Source: an uncultured Desulfobulbus sp.
GTDB lineage: Bacteria > Desulfobacterota > Desulfobulbia > Desulfobulbales > Desulfobulbaceae
Reading direction: 5' to 3'
NCBI RefSeq assembly: GCF_963665445.1
Contig: NZ_OY762276.1
Span: 2,140,001 to 2,204,000 of the forward strand
DNA: 64,000 bases
In this document: positions 55,658-64,000 of the stretch, piece by piece
Position numbering within the stretch: the first letter of the stretch is position 1
How the letters are laid out: each line of letters begins with the position of its first letter
Made by a program: the position numbers and the translations under genes
Notes under the pieces: model-generated
Database searches by the model: none
Told to the model about the DNA's origin: nothing
Seen by the model: the letters and a program-made list of their open reading frames with translations, nothing else

Positions 55658-57493
55658 TTAGGCCGCTTTTTTCACCAGATTATTGGACAATTTTTCCTGG
55701 ATATCCTCGGTGGTGGACGGAGTGATGAGAATATCGCAGGCCCCGTACTTGACCGCCTTGAGCACCATGGTGCGGGTCCAAGCCGGGCCGGCAGCCACCA
55801 GGGGAACGGGCAATCCGCCGCTGCTGATTTTTATCGACGCTCCGAATCCCTGCTCGCAGACTTCGCGCATCACCAGGAAAACCATTTGAATGCGTGGAGT
55901 CAACACCGAGTTGATCGGATCCTTGAAATGGAGGACCTGACAGCCGTACCCTTTCGCTTCCAGCACCTCCGCTATGCGCTCGGCCTCGGTGTCATCGTCG
56001 GTGACAATGAGCATATCGGTGCCGGCCTGGGGCTGTTCCCTCAGCCGGGAAGGCTCTTGGCTCTCGACTGTCCCTTGCCGCTCGCCGGCTTTGGCTGAGG
56101 CGGCCGGGGCATCGTCGGCGGCATCTGCGGCAAGCAGCAGATCTTCCAGTTCCAAGGCCGAGAGCGGCACCAGCATTTGCGCCCGCCCCAACTCGCGTTC
56201 GTTATACTGCAGTTCACCCAAGGCCAGATAATAGCCCTGGTTGACGAACACATCATCGGATTCGGGATCGATCTTGGCCGGGGTGACCGGATCGGTGGCC
56301 GTTTTGATAAATCCAATTTTACCGCGATACTGCTCCTCAAATATGGTGGTCAACACCCCGGCAATAATATTGGCCACTTCGCCATAGGCATCACGGGCGT
56401 CATCGCCGAATTCCTCGTTGCGAACCGTCTCCTCGAGTTCGCTGTCTGGCAGCATGATCAAACAACCACCGAGATAAATGGCTGTTTTCTGCTCCACAAA
56501 CAGGTAGGCCTCATCTTCCTTGCCGCCACGAAGGTCCATTCGGGCCATGATCTGCTTGCCTCCGGCCTGATCGAGGAAATCTTCCTTGGTGACAGCCTTA
56601 TTCTCCAGAGGGGTGGCCTTGAGCGTACCGCCAAGCAGGGCACTGGCCTCCTCGCCGATCTTGGCCCAACAATTCTTGAGCAGCCCATCGATGAGTTTGC
56701 GCTGCTTGCCGATATCCCGTTTTCGCGGTGCGGCCTGTGCGGCTGCAGAATCGGCAGCGGTCTCCCCTGAGGGACGTTCAAGAACGCCGACCGTTTCGCT
56801 CTCTGCTGCGACTACCCCTTCGCGTTCGAGGACGCCGACGGCCTCTCCCTCTTCTGCCTGTTCGGAGCTCTTATTCGCTGTTGCTGATTTTTCCTTGGGG
56901 GGGGGCTCTTCCTTGGATTTTGCTTCTGCCAGGCCAAAGGGAACGGCCGGAAAAAGAAGATACAGCTGCCCCAGCTCCTTCCCATCAAGGGTCATCGGCA
57001 CCGACAGCCGGTAATACGGCTCATCGGCAATCGGCTGATCAGAGGCCACCTCAAGCTTGGATGGCAGAATGATTTCCTGTTCGGTACGGATCAGGCGGAC
57101 TGTCTTGGAATACTGTTCTTCAAAGCTGACGGTGACCGCGCCGCAGATAATATTGGCGACCTCACCATAGGAATCCTGCAGTTCTTCAGAATACTGCTGG
57201 TCGGCGACCACCGCATCCAGCTCGCTATCGGGCAGCATGATAAGGTTGCCACCGATAAAGATGGCATCCTTGATCCCCACCAGCAGGCAACCGAGACCTT
57301 GGATGTCGCCTTCAATCCGTACATGTGCAAGGACATGTTTCCCGCCAAGATCACCAAACAGAGTTTCTTTATCAATAGGCCCGGTTTTGGGCGGGCCCAC
57401 CTTGAACGGTTTACCGATTAAAGCCGAAACCTCGTCCCCGATTCGCCCTGCTCCGGCAATAAGAATTTTATCAAAACGTTCTTGGGCTTTCAT
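55658..57493 (-). CDS. Double CheC/CheX-type phosphatase fused to a pseudo-receiver
   Basis: A 611-residue protein of unusual layout. Residues 1-185 and 262-450 are two related CheC/CheX/FliY-type domains, each with the catalytic pair E-x2-N: E111/N114 in GEVAN and E372/N375 in GEVAN. A charged linker (190-262) holds a VGVLER micro-repeat at 219-224 and 235-240. Residues about 492-608 look like a receiver (acidic TDDD at 498-501), but the phosphoacceptor aspartate is missing (FLVMREV near 539-545) and the switch lysine is replaced (ITPST). It converges on the sigma-54 activator with a 6-bp gap. It may dephosphorylate CheY-like proteins while docking through the pseudo-receiver. Confidence 0.75.
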   Translation of the reverse strand: MKAQERFDKILIAGAGRIGDEVSALIGKPFKVGPPKTGPIDKETLFGDLGGKHVLAHVRIEGDIQGLGCLLVGIKDAIFIGGNLIMLPDSELDAVVADQQYSEELQDSYGEVANIICGAVTVSFEEQYSKTVRLIRTEQEIILPSKLEVASDQPIADEPYYRLSVPMTLDGKELGQLYLLFPAVPFGLAEAKSKEEPPPKEKSATANKSSEQAEEGEAVGVLEREGVVAAESETVGVLERPSGETAADSAAAQAAPRKRDIGKQRKLIDGLLKNCWAKIGEEASALLGGTLKATPLENKAVTKEDFLDQAGGKQIMARMDLRGGKEDEAYLFVEQKTAIYLGGCLIMLPDSELEETVRNEEFGDDARDAYGEVANIIAGVLTTIFEEQYRGKIGFIKTATDPVTPAKIDPESDDVFVNQGYYLALGELQYNERELGRAQMLVPLSALELEDLLLAADAADDAPAASAKAGERQGTVESQEPSRLREQPQAGTDMLIVTDDDTEAERIAEVLEAKGYGCQVLHFKDPINSVLTPRIQMVFLVMREVCEQGFGASIKISSGGLPVPLVAAGPAWTRTMVLKAVKYGACDILITPSTTEDIQEKLSNNLVKKAA

Positions 57494-57690
57494 GCAACGA
57501 TGAAAAAAATCTCAGTATTTTTTGTATGTTCAGCGTGTATTGGCCCGCCGGTCTGCTCGTAGACAATCAAAAAGTCAAACTCTCCTCCGCCTACACTACC
57601 TATATTCTTTTTCGGATGATATATCTTAAGAATTTACAGAAATTTCTCGTTCATGATCCATTTTCCACAGGAATACAGGGACCAACGGCA

Positions 57691-57716
57691 CAAAAAAACC
57701 CCTGGAGAACAGGGGT
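57691..57716 (-). terminator. Terminator of the cheX pair
   Basis: On the minus strand ACCCCTG, TTCTC, CAGGGGT is followed by a run of seven T residues. It ends the 58720-57759 operon, so the 611-residue gene has its own promoter. Confidence 0.9.
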
Positions 57717-57758
57717 ACCATACCTGGATTCAGGGTTGAGACCGTGCGTGGCCTGGTT

Positions 57759-58253
57759 TCAATCCATAATGTAGCGAAGCTCGACGCCGAACCGCCCCGC
57801 AGGGCTGGTAAAAGGAATCATGATACGGTCGGCACCGGAAAGCCCGGATGTTCGGATCGATCGACCGATAACCGTCGTTGGGATGGCAATCTCGATCTTT
57901 TTCTCCTCTTCACTCAAGGCAACCTTCAGCCCGCCGGCCACCATGTTGGCAATCTCGCCGATGGCATCCTTGGCATCCTCGTCCAACGCGTCGACCTCCA
58001 TACCCAACATGGCGGAGGTAATTTCCAGGGCTACGTTTTCCGGACAATGAATGGCGAGAATACCTTTTAAATCGCCGGCAAGCCCGATAATACTTGAAAT
58101 ATTGGGTTGAAAATCGGCCACCGATTCTTCTGTAGCCGCCTGTGGTTCGATTTCAATGAAAATCATGGAGGCAAAGACCTCCAGAATGGCATGAACAAGA
58201 GATTTTTCCAGTTCCAAAAGATATCTCCGGTTTGTTGAGAGGGCGATGATCAC
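57759..58253 (-). CDS. cheX: CheX-family chemotaxis phosphatase, copy 2
   Basis: A 164-residue CheX-like protein. The catalytic signature DAIGEIANMVAGGLK has E and N three residues apart as in CheX. It probably dephosphorylates a CheY-type regulator. ATG 58253 overlaps the stop of the upstream paralogue by four bases. Confidence 0.85.
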   Translation of the reverse strand: MIIALSTNRRYLLELEKSLVHAILEVFASMIFIEIEPQAATEESVADFQPNISSIIGLAGDLKGILAIHCPENVALEITSAMLGMEVDALDEDAKDAIGEIANMVAGGLKVALSEEEKKIEIAIPTTVIGRSIRTSGLSGADRIMIPFTSPAGRFGVELRYIMD

Positions 58254-58720
58254 GCATTTTCCAATTCGACTTCCACGTAAAAAACGCCGGATGGAGCCTG
58301 AAACGGAAGGATGATCTGCTCGGCTTCTGCCTGGGAACTGAAATTGTATTCCTCGCCGGAAATCGTCGAGGGCAAAGAGAGTTGAATATCCTTTCCCCGA
58401 TCGGAAAGGATGGTTTTCAGGTTACCGCCAAGCATATTGGCGATCTCGCCGATGGCGTCCTGTACATCTTCATTGATCTCCTCCACTTCCATCCCCAGGA
58501 AACTGCCGGTCACAGCAAGGGCGATCTGCTTGGGAAAATGAACGGCAAGCACTCCCTTGTGCGTTCCGGCAAGGCCAACCATACCGGTAATCGACTGCTT
58601 CATGGGGCCCAATTTCTGCAAGGGTTCCCCTGCCACGGAAATATCCATCATCACCATACCGGTAAAGATTTCAATGGTGGACTCGATGATTTTGTCACTT
58701 ATTTCATCAAAACTGTTCAC
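58250..58720 (-). CDS. cheX: CheX-family chemotaxis phosphatase, copy 1
   Basis: A 156-residue CheX-like protein with DAIGEIANMLGGNLK, the same E-x2-N pair. It shares with copy 2 the order of core blocks (FASM/TGM, GLAGDLKGILAIH/GLAGTHKGVLAVHF, LGMEV), showing tandem duplication. Sequence differences between the copies suggest different CheY partners. First gene of the pair. Confidence 0.88.
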   Translation of the reverse strand: MNSFDEISDKIIESTIEIFTGMVMMDISVAGEPLQKLGPMKQSITGMVGLAGTHKGVLAVHFPKQIALAVTGSFLGMEVEEINEDVQDAIGEIANMLGGNLKTILSDRGKDIQLSLPSTISGEEYNFSSQAEAEQIILPFQAPSGVFYVEVELENA

Positions 58721-58791
58721 ACGATTTCTCCCTCAAATTATTCCGGTTAATCACAGTGGATTATCCGGGGATGAATACAATGGATCAATCT

Positions 58792-58892
58792 AGGTGGCCT
58801 TGTAAAAAGTCAAAAAACTGAAAGTCACGTAGAGTGAAATCAGTAGGGCGGGACGCTCGAAAGGTCGTTCCCGCAATTTTTACGAGAACGAC
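58792..58892 (+). repeat. Dispersed repeat, copy 4
   Basis: A 101-bp diverged member between the cheX pair and cheY. Left end GGCCTTGTAAAAAGTC, right end GTCGTTCCCG and CGAGAACGAC. Here it lies within a run of minus-strand signalling genes. Confidence 0.75.
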
Positions 58893-58912
58893 AATCGAGC
58901 TAATGCAATCAG

Positions 58913-59284
58913 TTACATCAGCGGACCGAGCACCTCATTGACCTTGTCAGGGGTGAAGGGTTTTTTCAGGGCGCCGATAGCACCAAGGCTTTTTGCCTCG
59001 CCGATAATGTCCTCACCGGTTTCGGTTGATATCATGAACACGGGAATATCTTTGACTCCGGGACGGTTGGCCTTTTCCCGAAGAAATTCAATACCGTTCA
59101 TGTTCGGCATATTGATGTCGCTCAAGACGATATCAACCGATTCCTTCTCCAAAACCGCCAGAGCTTCCTGCCCGTCGCCGGCTTCAAAAATTTCACCAAA
59201 ATCCAATCCGGCTTGCCGCAGTGAACGGCTGATGATTTTTCGCATAGTGCTGGAATCGTCAACAAGCAGTACATTTTTTGCCAT
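58913..59284 (-). CDS. cheY: CheY-type response regulator
   Basis: A 123-residue single receiver. The acidic pair DD is at 9-10, phosphoacceptor D in VLSDINMPNMNG near 56, T/S in MISTET and K in ALKKPFTPD. The start at 59284 is chosen because GGAGG precedes it; the longer frame to 59308 is unlikely. It is the natural substrate for the CheX proteins downstream and the CheA-like kinase upstream. Confidence 0.92.
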   Translation of the reverse strand: MAKNVLLVDDSSTMRKIISRSLRQAGLDFGEIFEAGDGQEALAVLEKESVDIVLSDINMPNMNGIEFLREKANRPGVKDIPVFMISTETGEDIIGEAKSLGAIGALKKPFTPDKVNEVLGPLM

Positions 59285-59328
59285 CCTTTCCTCCTTTATC
59301 TTGAGCACAAATATCTAAGTGACAATTT

Positions 59329-59380
59329 TGATGGCTTCGCAAGAAGTCATACCCCCGAAAGCCAGGTATCGTAAACAGGC
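59329..59380 (+). repeat. Dispersed repeat, copy 5 (truncated or decayed)
   Basis: Only the left end is clear: TGATGGCTTCGCAAGAAGTC, then a weakly similar stretch reaching GGTATCGTAAA near 59375. The right-end hairpin cannot be recognised. The element sits 45 bp upstream of cheY. Confidence 0.5.
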
Positions 59381-59407
59381 CCATCGCACAATCCCCTCTT
59401 TCAATGC

Positions 59408-59455
59408 GTTGACGACCAACGCCGCGGGTTGTACCGCTATCGTTGGTGCGTCAAC
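59408..59455. repeat. Long inverted repeat upstream of cheY
   Basis: GTTGACGACCAACG (59408-59421) pairs with CGTTGGTGCGTCAAC (59441-59455) with a single bulged G and a 19-base loop. It lies in the 307-bp gap between cheY and the CheA-like gene. It has no T-run. It may be a transcript-end structure of the kinase gene or a mobile hairpin. Confidence 0.5.
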
Positions 59456-59591
59456 ACGTGATCAGGATGTCCCAGCTTCGCCCATTGCCTCAACCAATTC
59501 CGAAACCTTTTCATTTTGGCGTATTCTATCAATTTGAAATCGAGGAAATCAAATTTTAATTCAATGCAATGTCGGTTTTTTTATAAGGATT

Positions 59592-61415
59592 TCAAGAGGC
59601 CTGAGGTATGCGCAATGTTACCCGTGCCCCCTTTCCGGGACGGGACCAAATATCCATCTTGCCGTTAAAATCCTGCAGTATCTTTTTCACCACGGCCAGC
59701 CCGGTACATTGCCGCGCATCCCCGGCAACCGGCTGCGGGGCACAATTTTGATTGTTGAGAAAAATCTGCAGCAGTTCGGCACCGGTCAGGTTCCCGAGAT
59801 CATTGCGGTTGACAAGACCATGGTCAAAACAGAGCCTGGCAATCTTTTTCAGATCAAAGCCCACACCGTCATCTTCGACACTGATCCAAATCTCCGCCCC
59901 CTGCCGCAGTGCGGAGAGGGCAACTCGTCCGTTTTTCTTTTTCTCGGCTTCCTGACGTTGTTGGACCGGTTCCACGCCATGCTGCACACTGTTGCGCAAG
60001 AGAGGCGTAACAAGATCGACGAGTTTCCCCGGGGCAAACTCCTCCTCGATGACCGTGACTCCTTCCAGGTGAAAATGAACCCTTTTGCTGTAGCGCACTG
60101 CATAATCGTGGACAATCCTCTGGAGATGTTGACTCAATCCCGAGGTGGATTCCTGAATGAAGGAGCGGCTCAGTTGGTCCAGCTCCAGGACAAACGGTTC
60201 GAGTTCCAGGGGGAGCTGCAAGGCGGTCATCTGTTTGACGATGGAAGCAATGCGCGCCAGTTTCTGTCCGTCCACGGCAACTTCCTTCGGAAAGAGCGGC
60301 ACCGTGGAACGCGGTTCACTGTGCACCTTCCCAATTGTTTCCAGCTGCGTCTCAGCATGTTCCACCTGTTTGCGCTGGACTTCCTGCCTTTGCAGGACCT
60401 CCTCCACCTGTTCCCTGGTCACCTCACCCATGCCCACCAGGACCTCTCCGATGCGGCGGGGATGATTGCCCGGTGAGGTCTTCTGCAGAAACAGTGCATC
60501 ATCCACCGTCCGAGGATCGACCAGGCCCGCCTCGATCAGCAACTCCCCCAGGGGCTGCCTGATCAAGCCCTGAACCGCAACCAGGTGTTCCTCCAGGTTG
60601 TCAATCGTCAGAATTTCGCTCAGGCTAAACCGGGTCAACGATTCGCGCATGGCATCTATGCAGCGCAGAAACACCCGCTCCGGATACTCGGTATGAAAGA
60701 ATTCCCCATGGAGATACCGATTCAGTGCGGACTCCAGGGCCATGATCAGCCGTTCAAAATCATGACAATCATAAATGGAAAAATTTTGTTTCAGCCGGTG
60801 AAGAATGCGGCAGAGCTGCGAGACGCGCTCATGATCAATGGCTATGAAATCCCAAAGGACGAATTCCTGTTCCGCGGTGGCAAGCAGCTGCTCGCTTTCC
60901 TGCAGAAAAGCGTCGCGTATCTCAAGATCGACGCCGACAAAAGGAAGGGGGTTGGCGTTCACGGCCTGGGAGGCGTGCAACGCCTCTTCGACGGCTGCCT
61001 GAAGGGCTGTTGCTGAGGCGGCCAATCGCTGATCGGTATGCTCTTTGGATATAAGCTCGAGCCCCTGGTCGATAAAGGAGCACACCTCGATAAAGAGTGA
61101 AATATGCTGGGAAGAAAGCTGAAACTGATTGACTCGCGCCCGTTCCAGCATCGCCGCCATGGCCTCGGAGGGCGCCAAGAGATGTTCCAGATGAAATTGA
61201 GAGGCATTTTGGCGGATGACCAGAAAGAGTTCGTAGCCCCGGCCGATGGCTGACAGCAGTAAGTCTTCCCGCTCCGGTTCGACCAGAAGTTGACGGAGTT
61301 TGGGCAGTATCTCCTGCACCAAGGTCCTGCCCTGGAGAATAAAACGCTCTAACGTATTCTGGTTTTCCTTTGGTAGCAAATCGATCTCCGCTCCTTTTTG
61401 ATGGCTCGTATCCAA
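59592..61415 (-). CDS. CheA-like histidine kinase without CheW domain
   Basis: A 607-residue CheA-related kinase. Residues about 15-130 form a helical bundle like an Hpt but with no histidine at the expected place (LFLVIRQNASQF). Residues about 165-275 form a second Hpt-like bundle with candidate phosphohistidine H206 (ILHRLKQNFSIY). Residues about 285-345 hold two MshEN/GspE-N-like repeats (LGELLIEAGLV, IGEVLVGMGEV). The dimerisation helix starts VDGQKLARIASIVKQM near 381 and the ATP-binding domain has LRNSVQHGVEP near 473, DDGVGFD and GKGARVTLRIP. No CheW domain follows. The start is a TTG, the only candidate seen. Confidence 0.82.
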   Translation of the reverse strand: MDTSHQKGAEIDLLPKENQNTLERFILQGRTLVQEILPKLRQLLVEPEREDLLLSAIGRGYELFLVIRQNASQFHLEHLLAPSEAMAAMLERARVNQFQLSSQHISLFIEVCSFIDQGLELISKEHTDQRLAASATALQAAVEEALHASQAVNANPLPFVGVDLEIRDAFLQESEQLLATAEQEFVLWDFIAIDHERVSQLCRILHRLKQNFSIYDCHDFERLIMALESALNRYLHGEFFHTEYPERVFLRCIDAMRESLTRFSLSEILTIDNLEEHLVAVQGLIRQPLGELLIEAGLVDPRTVDDALFLQKTSPGNHPRRIGEVLVGMGEVTREQVEEVLQRQEVQRKQVEHAETQLETIGKVHSEPRSTVPLFPKEVAVDGQKLARIASIVKQMTALQLPLELEPFVLELDQLSRSFIQESTSGLSQHLQRIVHDYAVRYSKRVHFHLEGVTVIEEEFAPGKLVDLVTPLLRNSVQHGVEPVQQRQEAEKKKNGRVALSALRQGAEIWISVEDDGVGFDLKKIARLCFDHGLVNRNDLGNLTGAELLQIFLNNQNCAPQPVAGDARQCTGLAVVKKILQDFNGKMDIWSRPGKGARVTLRIPQAS

Positions 61416-61667
61416 GGACGAGGTGCAATGCGCAGCTTTGCGTCTCTCTCCCTGGCAACCTTGTTCCCCTGACGTACAGCTAGGGGGTGAGCAGGCTGCA
61501 GGGGGGGGGTCAGGCCGACATGAGTGTTCTCACTCGGCTTTCAGGGGAAAGGCCCACATTCAAGTCAAAACAACGACACCCCTTGCAACTCCACTGAAAT
61601 AACAGAAGAACCGTCACCTTTCCCCCTCCACCTTTGCTCCATTTTCTTTCACCGGGCATAAAAAAAA

Positions 61668-61683
61668 TGGAATGTATATTGCT
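61668..61683 (+). promoter_or_regulatory. Sigma-54 type promoter upstream of the secreted repeat protein
   Basis: TGGAATG, TATA, TTGCT fits TGGCACG-N4-TTGCW with exact GG-N10-GC spacing, 63 bp before the start codon at 61746. A sigma-54 activator is encoded 6 kb away. The rest of 61416-61667 shows no gene. Confidence 0.5.
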
Positions 61684-61745
61684 TTATTGAGTGTACCCTC
61701 AAATCATGGTTCAAGAACAGGCGACACTCTCCAAGGAAAGGGGTT

Positions 61746-64000
61746 ATGTTCTCTCGTTTATTCATCTTCTCGCTGCTGCTGCTCACTGTCAACCTGTTTT
61801 GCGATGCAGGGGCTCAGGCCGCCTCCGTGCTTACAGCGATCAACCGCAGCGACGAGACATCTTCCCTGCAACTCTTTTTCCACCTTGACCCTCTTCCGTC
61901 ATACCGGTTGAAAACCAACGGCCGCAGAGTGGATCTGGAACTGGACGGCACAAGTCCTCGCCGCCAGCTGCAACTGCCCGAAACCGACGGCAGAATGATC
62001 AAGATCGTGCCCAAAGAGCTACCGGCAAAGTCCATCTTTTCCATCTATTTCCGCTATCCCCCGCAAAAGGTTGACGTTCATCCCGACTCGGCCAGTGGTG
62101 TACTTTTAGTCGATGTGCTCCTGGGCAACCAACTCTCGGCCAAATACCCTGAACTGACGACTAAACTCCAGGGGGTCGATGTGATTAAACGATCTGACAT
62201 CGACTCGCTTAACCCTGTCAACCTCTCCCCCTATGCCAAAAACTGGATAACATTTTTCACCACCTATGAGCTTCCGGTCTCGATCAAGACGCGCCCTCTT
62301 TTTCACCTACCTCCCTTCCCCCTGGCACAGGCGTTGGCACCGGAGGAGCCGCTTGATCAGTGGCTTTCCGAGGAGGTGCGGCAACGGGCCCGGGAGAACA
62401 AATGGAACCAGGTCTGCCTGCTTCTCCGGGAAGCGGTCAACACCCCGGCCGTCAAAGAATCGATCAAGGAACGGCTGGTACTCGCCTACGCTGAAGCCCT
62501 GTTGAGAATGGGCGAATACCGCGACCCCTATTTTCTGCTGCAACGGATCATGATCCAGTATCCCGGCAGTCTGCTGGAAACGATTGCAAACTATCTGCTT
62601 CTCTACCAGCAGGCCACCAGGGGCAACTACATCGACACCTTTTTTGAACTGAGGCCTCTGGCCAATGCGTTGGCCCGGCAGACGCCCTTTGCCGACGATA
62701 TCCACCTCTTTCTCGGTGAACTGGCCCTCATGTCCAAACAGTATGAAGATGCGGAAAAACTGCTGGCCGACCCGGTTTTAAGCCGGAATGCAGGCCTCAA
62801 TCCACTGCGGCTCATGCGCCTTGCAGACCTCCGCTATGCCAAAGGTGAAAAAGCCAAAGCTTTGACAGGCTATTCCGCTGTCATCAACCAGACTCCCTCC
62901 TTGGCTGACGACCCCATGTCCCTGGCCGCCTTCTGCGACTGTCTTTACACCGCCAAGCAGTATAAAGAGGCCGCACAATGGTATATGGCCCTGAGCGATC
63001 TGCTCAACAACCAAGAACACCAGGACCTGGCGCTCTTTCGACTGGCCATGTGTCAGTTGCAGATGAAAAACACGGCAAAGAAAGGCCTGATCGACCTCGA
63101 GCAGATCATCAATGCCTTTCCTCAAGCCCCGGGAGGATCTTTGGCGTATCTCAAAAAGACCGATCTTGACTATGTCGGCAAAAGAATCACCCCGGATGAA
63201 GCCCGGACAATTTACGGCAGATGCACGGCCTATGGCGGAACAGTCCTGCAACGGGAGGAATGCCTCTTTAAAGAGGCCTTGGTGCACCATTTTTCAGGAG
63301 AACAGCATGAAAGTGTCGACAAATGCATGCGCCTGTTGCGCGAGTTTCAAGGGGGAGAGCTGCGAACCGAGGCAATGGCCCTGCTCATAGGGCAGCTGCC
63401 CGAAGTGGTCAAACAACTGGTCGATAATCAGCAATACGTCAAGGCACTGGTGCTGGCCAAACAAAACAAAAAATATTTTGTCCGTGGCTGGCTTAAACCG
63501 GATCTGCTTTTTGATCTGGCCAAGGCCTACAGCAAACTTGGACTCGCCGATCAAGCTGCCCAAACCTATCAATACCTGTTTGAAGTCTCTGACAATGCGC
63601 AAAAGGAGAACATCTACCTCCCCTTGCTGGAAGCCCTGTTTGCAGCCGGCCGGTATGTGCAGGTCGAAGAATTTGCCAATCGTTACCAGCTCCGTTACCC
63701 CGGAGGGAGAGATGGTCCAGCCATATTTCTTTTAAAAACGCAGGCCCTCTATCGAAGCGGCCATCCCGAGCAGGCATTGAAACTGATCACCGATGAAAAG
63801 GCACCGTCCATGCAGGCCCTGGAGTTGCTGAAAGGACGGCTGTACTATGAAAACAAGCAATGGCAGCAGGTGATCGACACACTTGATACCCCAAAACTCA
63901 TCGATCGGCTGGCCGCGAACCATCTGCTCCTTCCCTTGGCTGAATCCTATTTTCAAATCGGCAACGACGAAAACGCGGCAAAACTCTTTAGCCGATTGCT
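61746..64000 (+). CDS. Exported TPR-like repeat protein (cut by the window end)
   Basis: At least 751 residues, open to the last base. The start at 61746 follows AAGGAAAGG. A signal peptide (about 1-25, ending GAQA) and a small beta-rich N-terminal domain of about 100 residues (AMIN-like: LQLFFHLDPLPSYRL, VDLELDG, IYFRYPP) precede many helix-turn-helix repeats of TPR type (for example FLGELALMSKQYEDAEKLL, LRLMRLADLRYAKGEKAKAL, DLALFRLAMCQLQM). It looks like an envelope scaffold protein, perhaps for a surface machine controlled by the neighbouring chemosensory genes. Function unproven. Confidence 0.75.
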   Translation, partial: MFSRLFIFSLLLLTVNLFCDAGAQAASVLTAINRSDETSSLQLFFHLDPLPSYRLKTNGRRVDLELDGTSPRRQLQLPETDGRMIKIVPKELPAKSIFSIYFRYPPQKVDVHPDSASGVLLVDVLLGNQLSAKYPELTTKLQGVDVIKRSDIDSLNPVNLSPYAKNWITFFTTYELPVSIKTRPLFHLPPFPLAQALAPEEPLDQWLSEEVRQRARENKWNQVCLLLREAVNTPAVKESIKERLVLAYAEALLRMGEYRDPYFLLQRIMIQYPGSLLETIANYLLLYQQATRGNYIDTFFELRPLANALARQTPFADDIHLFLGELALMSKQYEDAEKLLADPVLSRNAGLNPLRLMRLADLRYAKGEKAKALTGYSAVINQTPSLADDPMSLAAFCDCLYTAKQYKEAAQWYMALSDLLNNQEHQDLALFRLAMCQLQMKNTAKKGLIDLEQIINAFPQAPGGSLAYLKKTDLDYVGKRITPDEARTIYGRCTAYGGTVLQREECLFKEALVHHFSGEQHESVDKCMRLLREFQGGELRTEAMALLIGQLPEVVKQLVDNQQYVKALVLAKQNKKYFVRGWLKPDLLFDLAKAYSKLGLADQAAQTYQYLFEVSDNAQKENIYLPLLEALFAAGRYVQVEEFANRYQLRYPGGRDGPAIFLLKTQALYRSGHPEQALKLITDEKAPSMQALELLKGRLYYENKQWQQVIDTLDTPKLIDRLAANHLLLPLAESYFQIGNDENAAKLFSRL

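Overview
The window looks like chromosomal DNA from an anaerobic Desulfobacterota bacterium, most likely a Desulfobulbaceae-type sulfate reducer. This is inferred from gene content, not from a marker gene: no rRNA or tRNA was seen. The pointers are a tungsten aldehyde:ferredoxin oxidoreductase next to an iron alcohol dehydrogenase, a Tup tungstate importer, pentaheme NrfA with NrfH, sigma-54 promoter sequences, and CheC/CheX-rich signalling genes. The DNA is GC-rich and gene-dense. I saw no prophage, insertion sequence or CRISPR array.

Region 1 (1-13.6 kb) is a tungsten/molybdenum district, almost all on the minus strand. It holds a one-component regulator with tupA, tupB and tupC; a ThiF/MoeB-like enzyme (plus strand); two moeA genes, one fused to a ligand-binding domain that is also present in the tup regulator; a MoaD-like protein; tungsten AOR; and Fe-ADH behind a good sigma-54 promoter. 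The AOR-moaD and ADH-AOR gaps contain strong hairpins. The likely physiology is alcohol to aldehyde to acid oxidation with a tungstopterin cofactor.

Region 2 (14-22.6 kb) has a DUF362 protein, a small membrane protein whose ribosome site sits in a hairpin, a WYL regulator between two palindromes, two unknown proteins, a TPR-methyltransferase and HrpB helicase. Region 3 (22.6-27 kb) has nrfHA for nitrite reduction, a YgbA-type nitrosative-stress protein, and tatB-tatC.

Region 4 (27-48 kb) has an MCP with a CZB-like motif, a three-gene phosphorelay cluster, a deaminase/radical-SAM pair, a zinc-ribbon/SPFH pair, a PFK-2/FBPase-2-like enzyme, aminopeptidase N, and a MacA/MacB-type ABC exporter with two permeases. 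Region 5 (48-54 kb) has a small MotA-loop-like protein, malic enzyme, a DUF1848 protein, two unknown linked genes and a secreted nuclease.

Region 6 (54-64 kb) is an unusual chemosensory-like island. It holds a cyclic-nucleotide-binding protein overlapping a sigma-54 activator, a double CheC/CheX protein fused to a pseudo-receiver, two tandem CheX proteins, a CheY, a CheA-like kinase with no visible CheW domain, and a divergent secreted repeat protein with its own sigma-54-like promoter. No MCP, CheW, CheR or CheB lies in the island. A family of about 102-bp intergenic repeats is scattered through the window in at least six copies, all in the same orientation.
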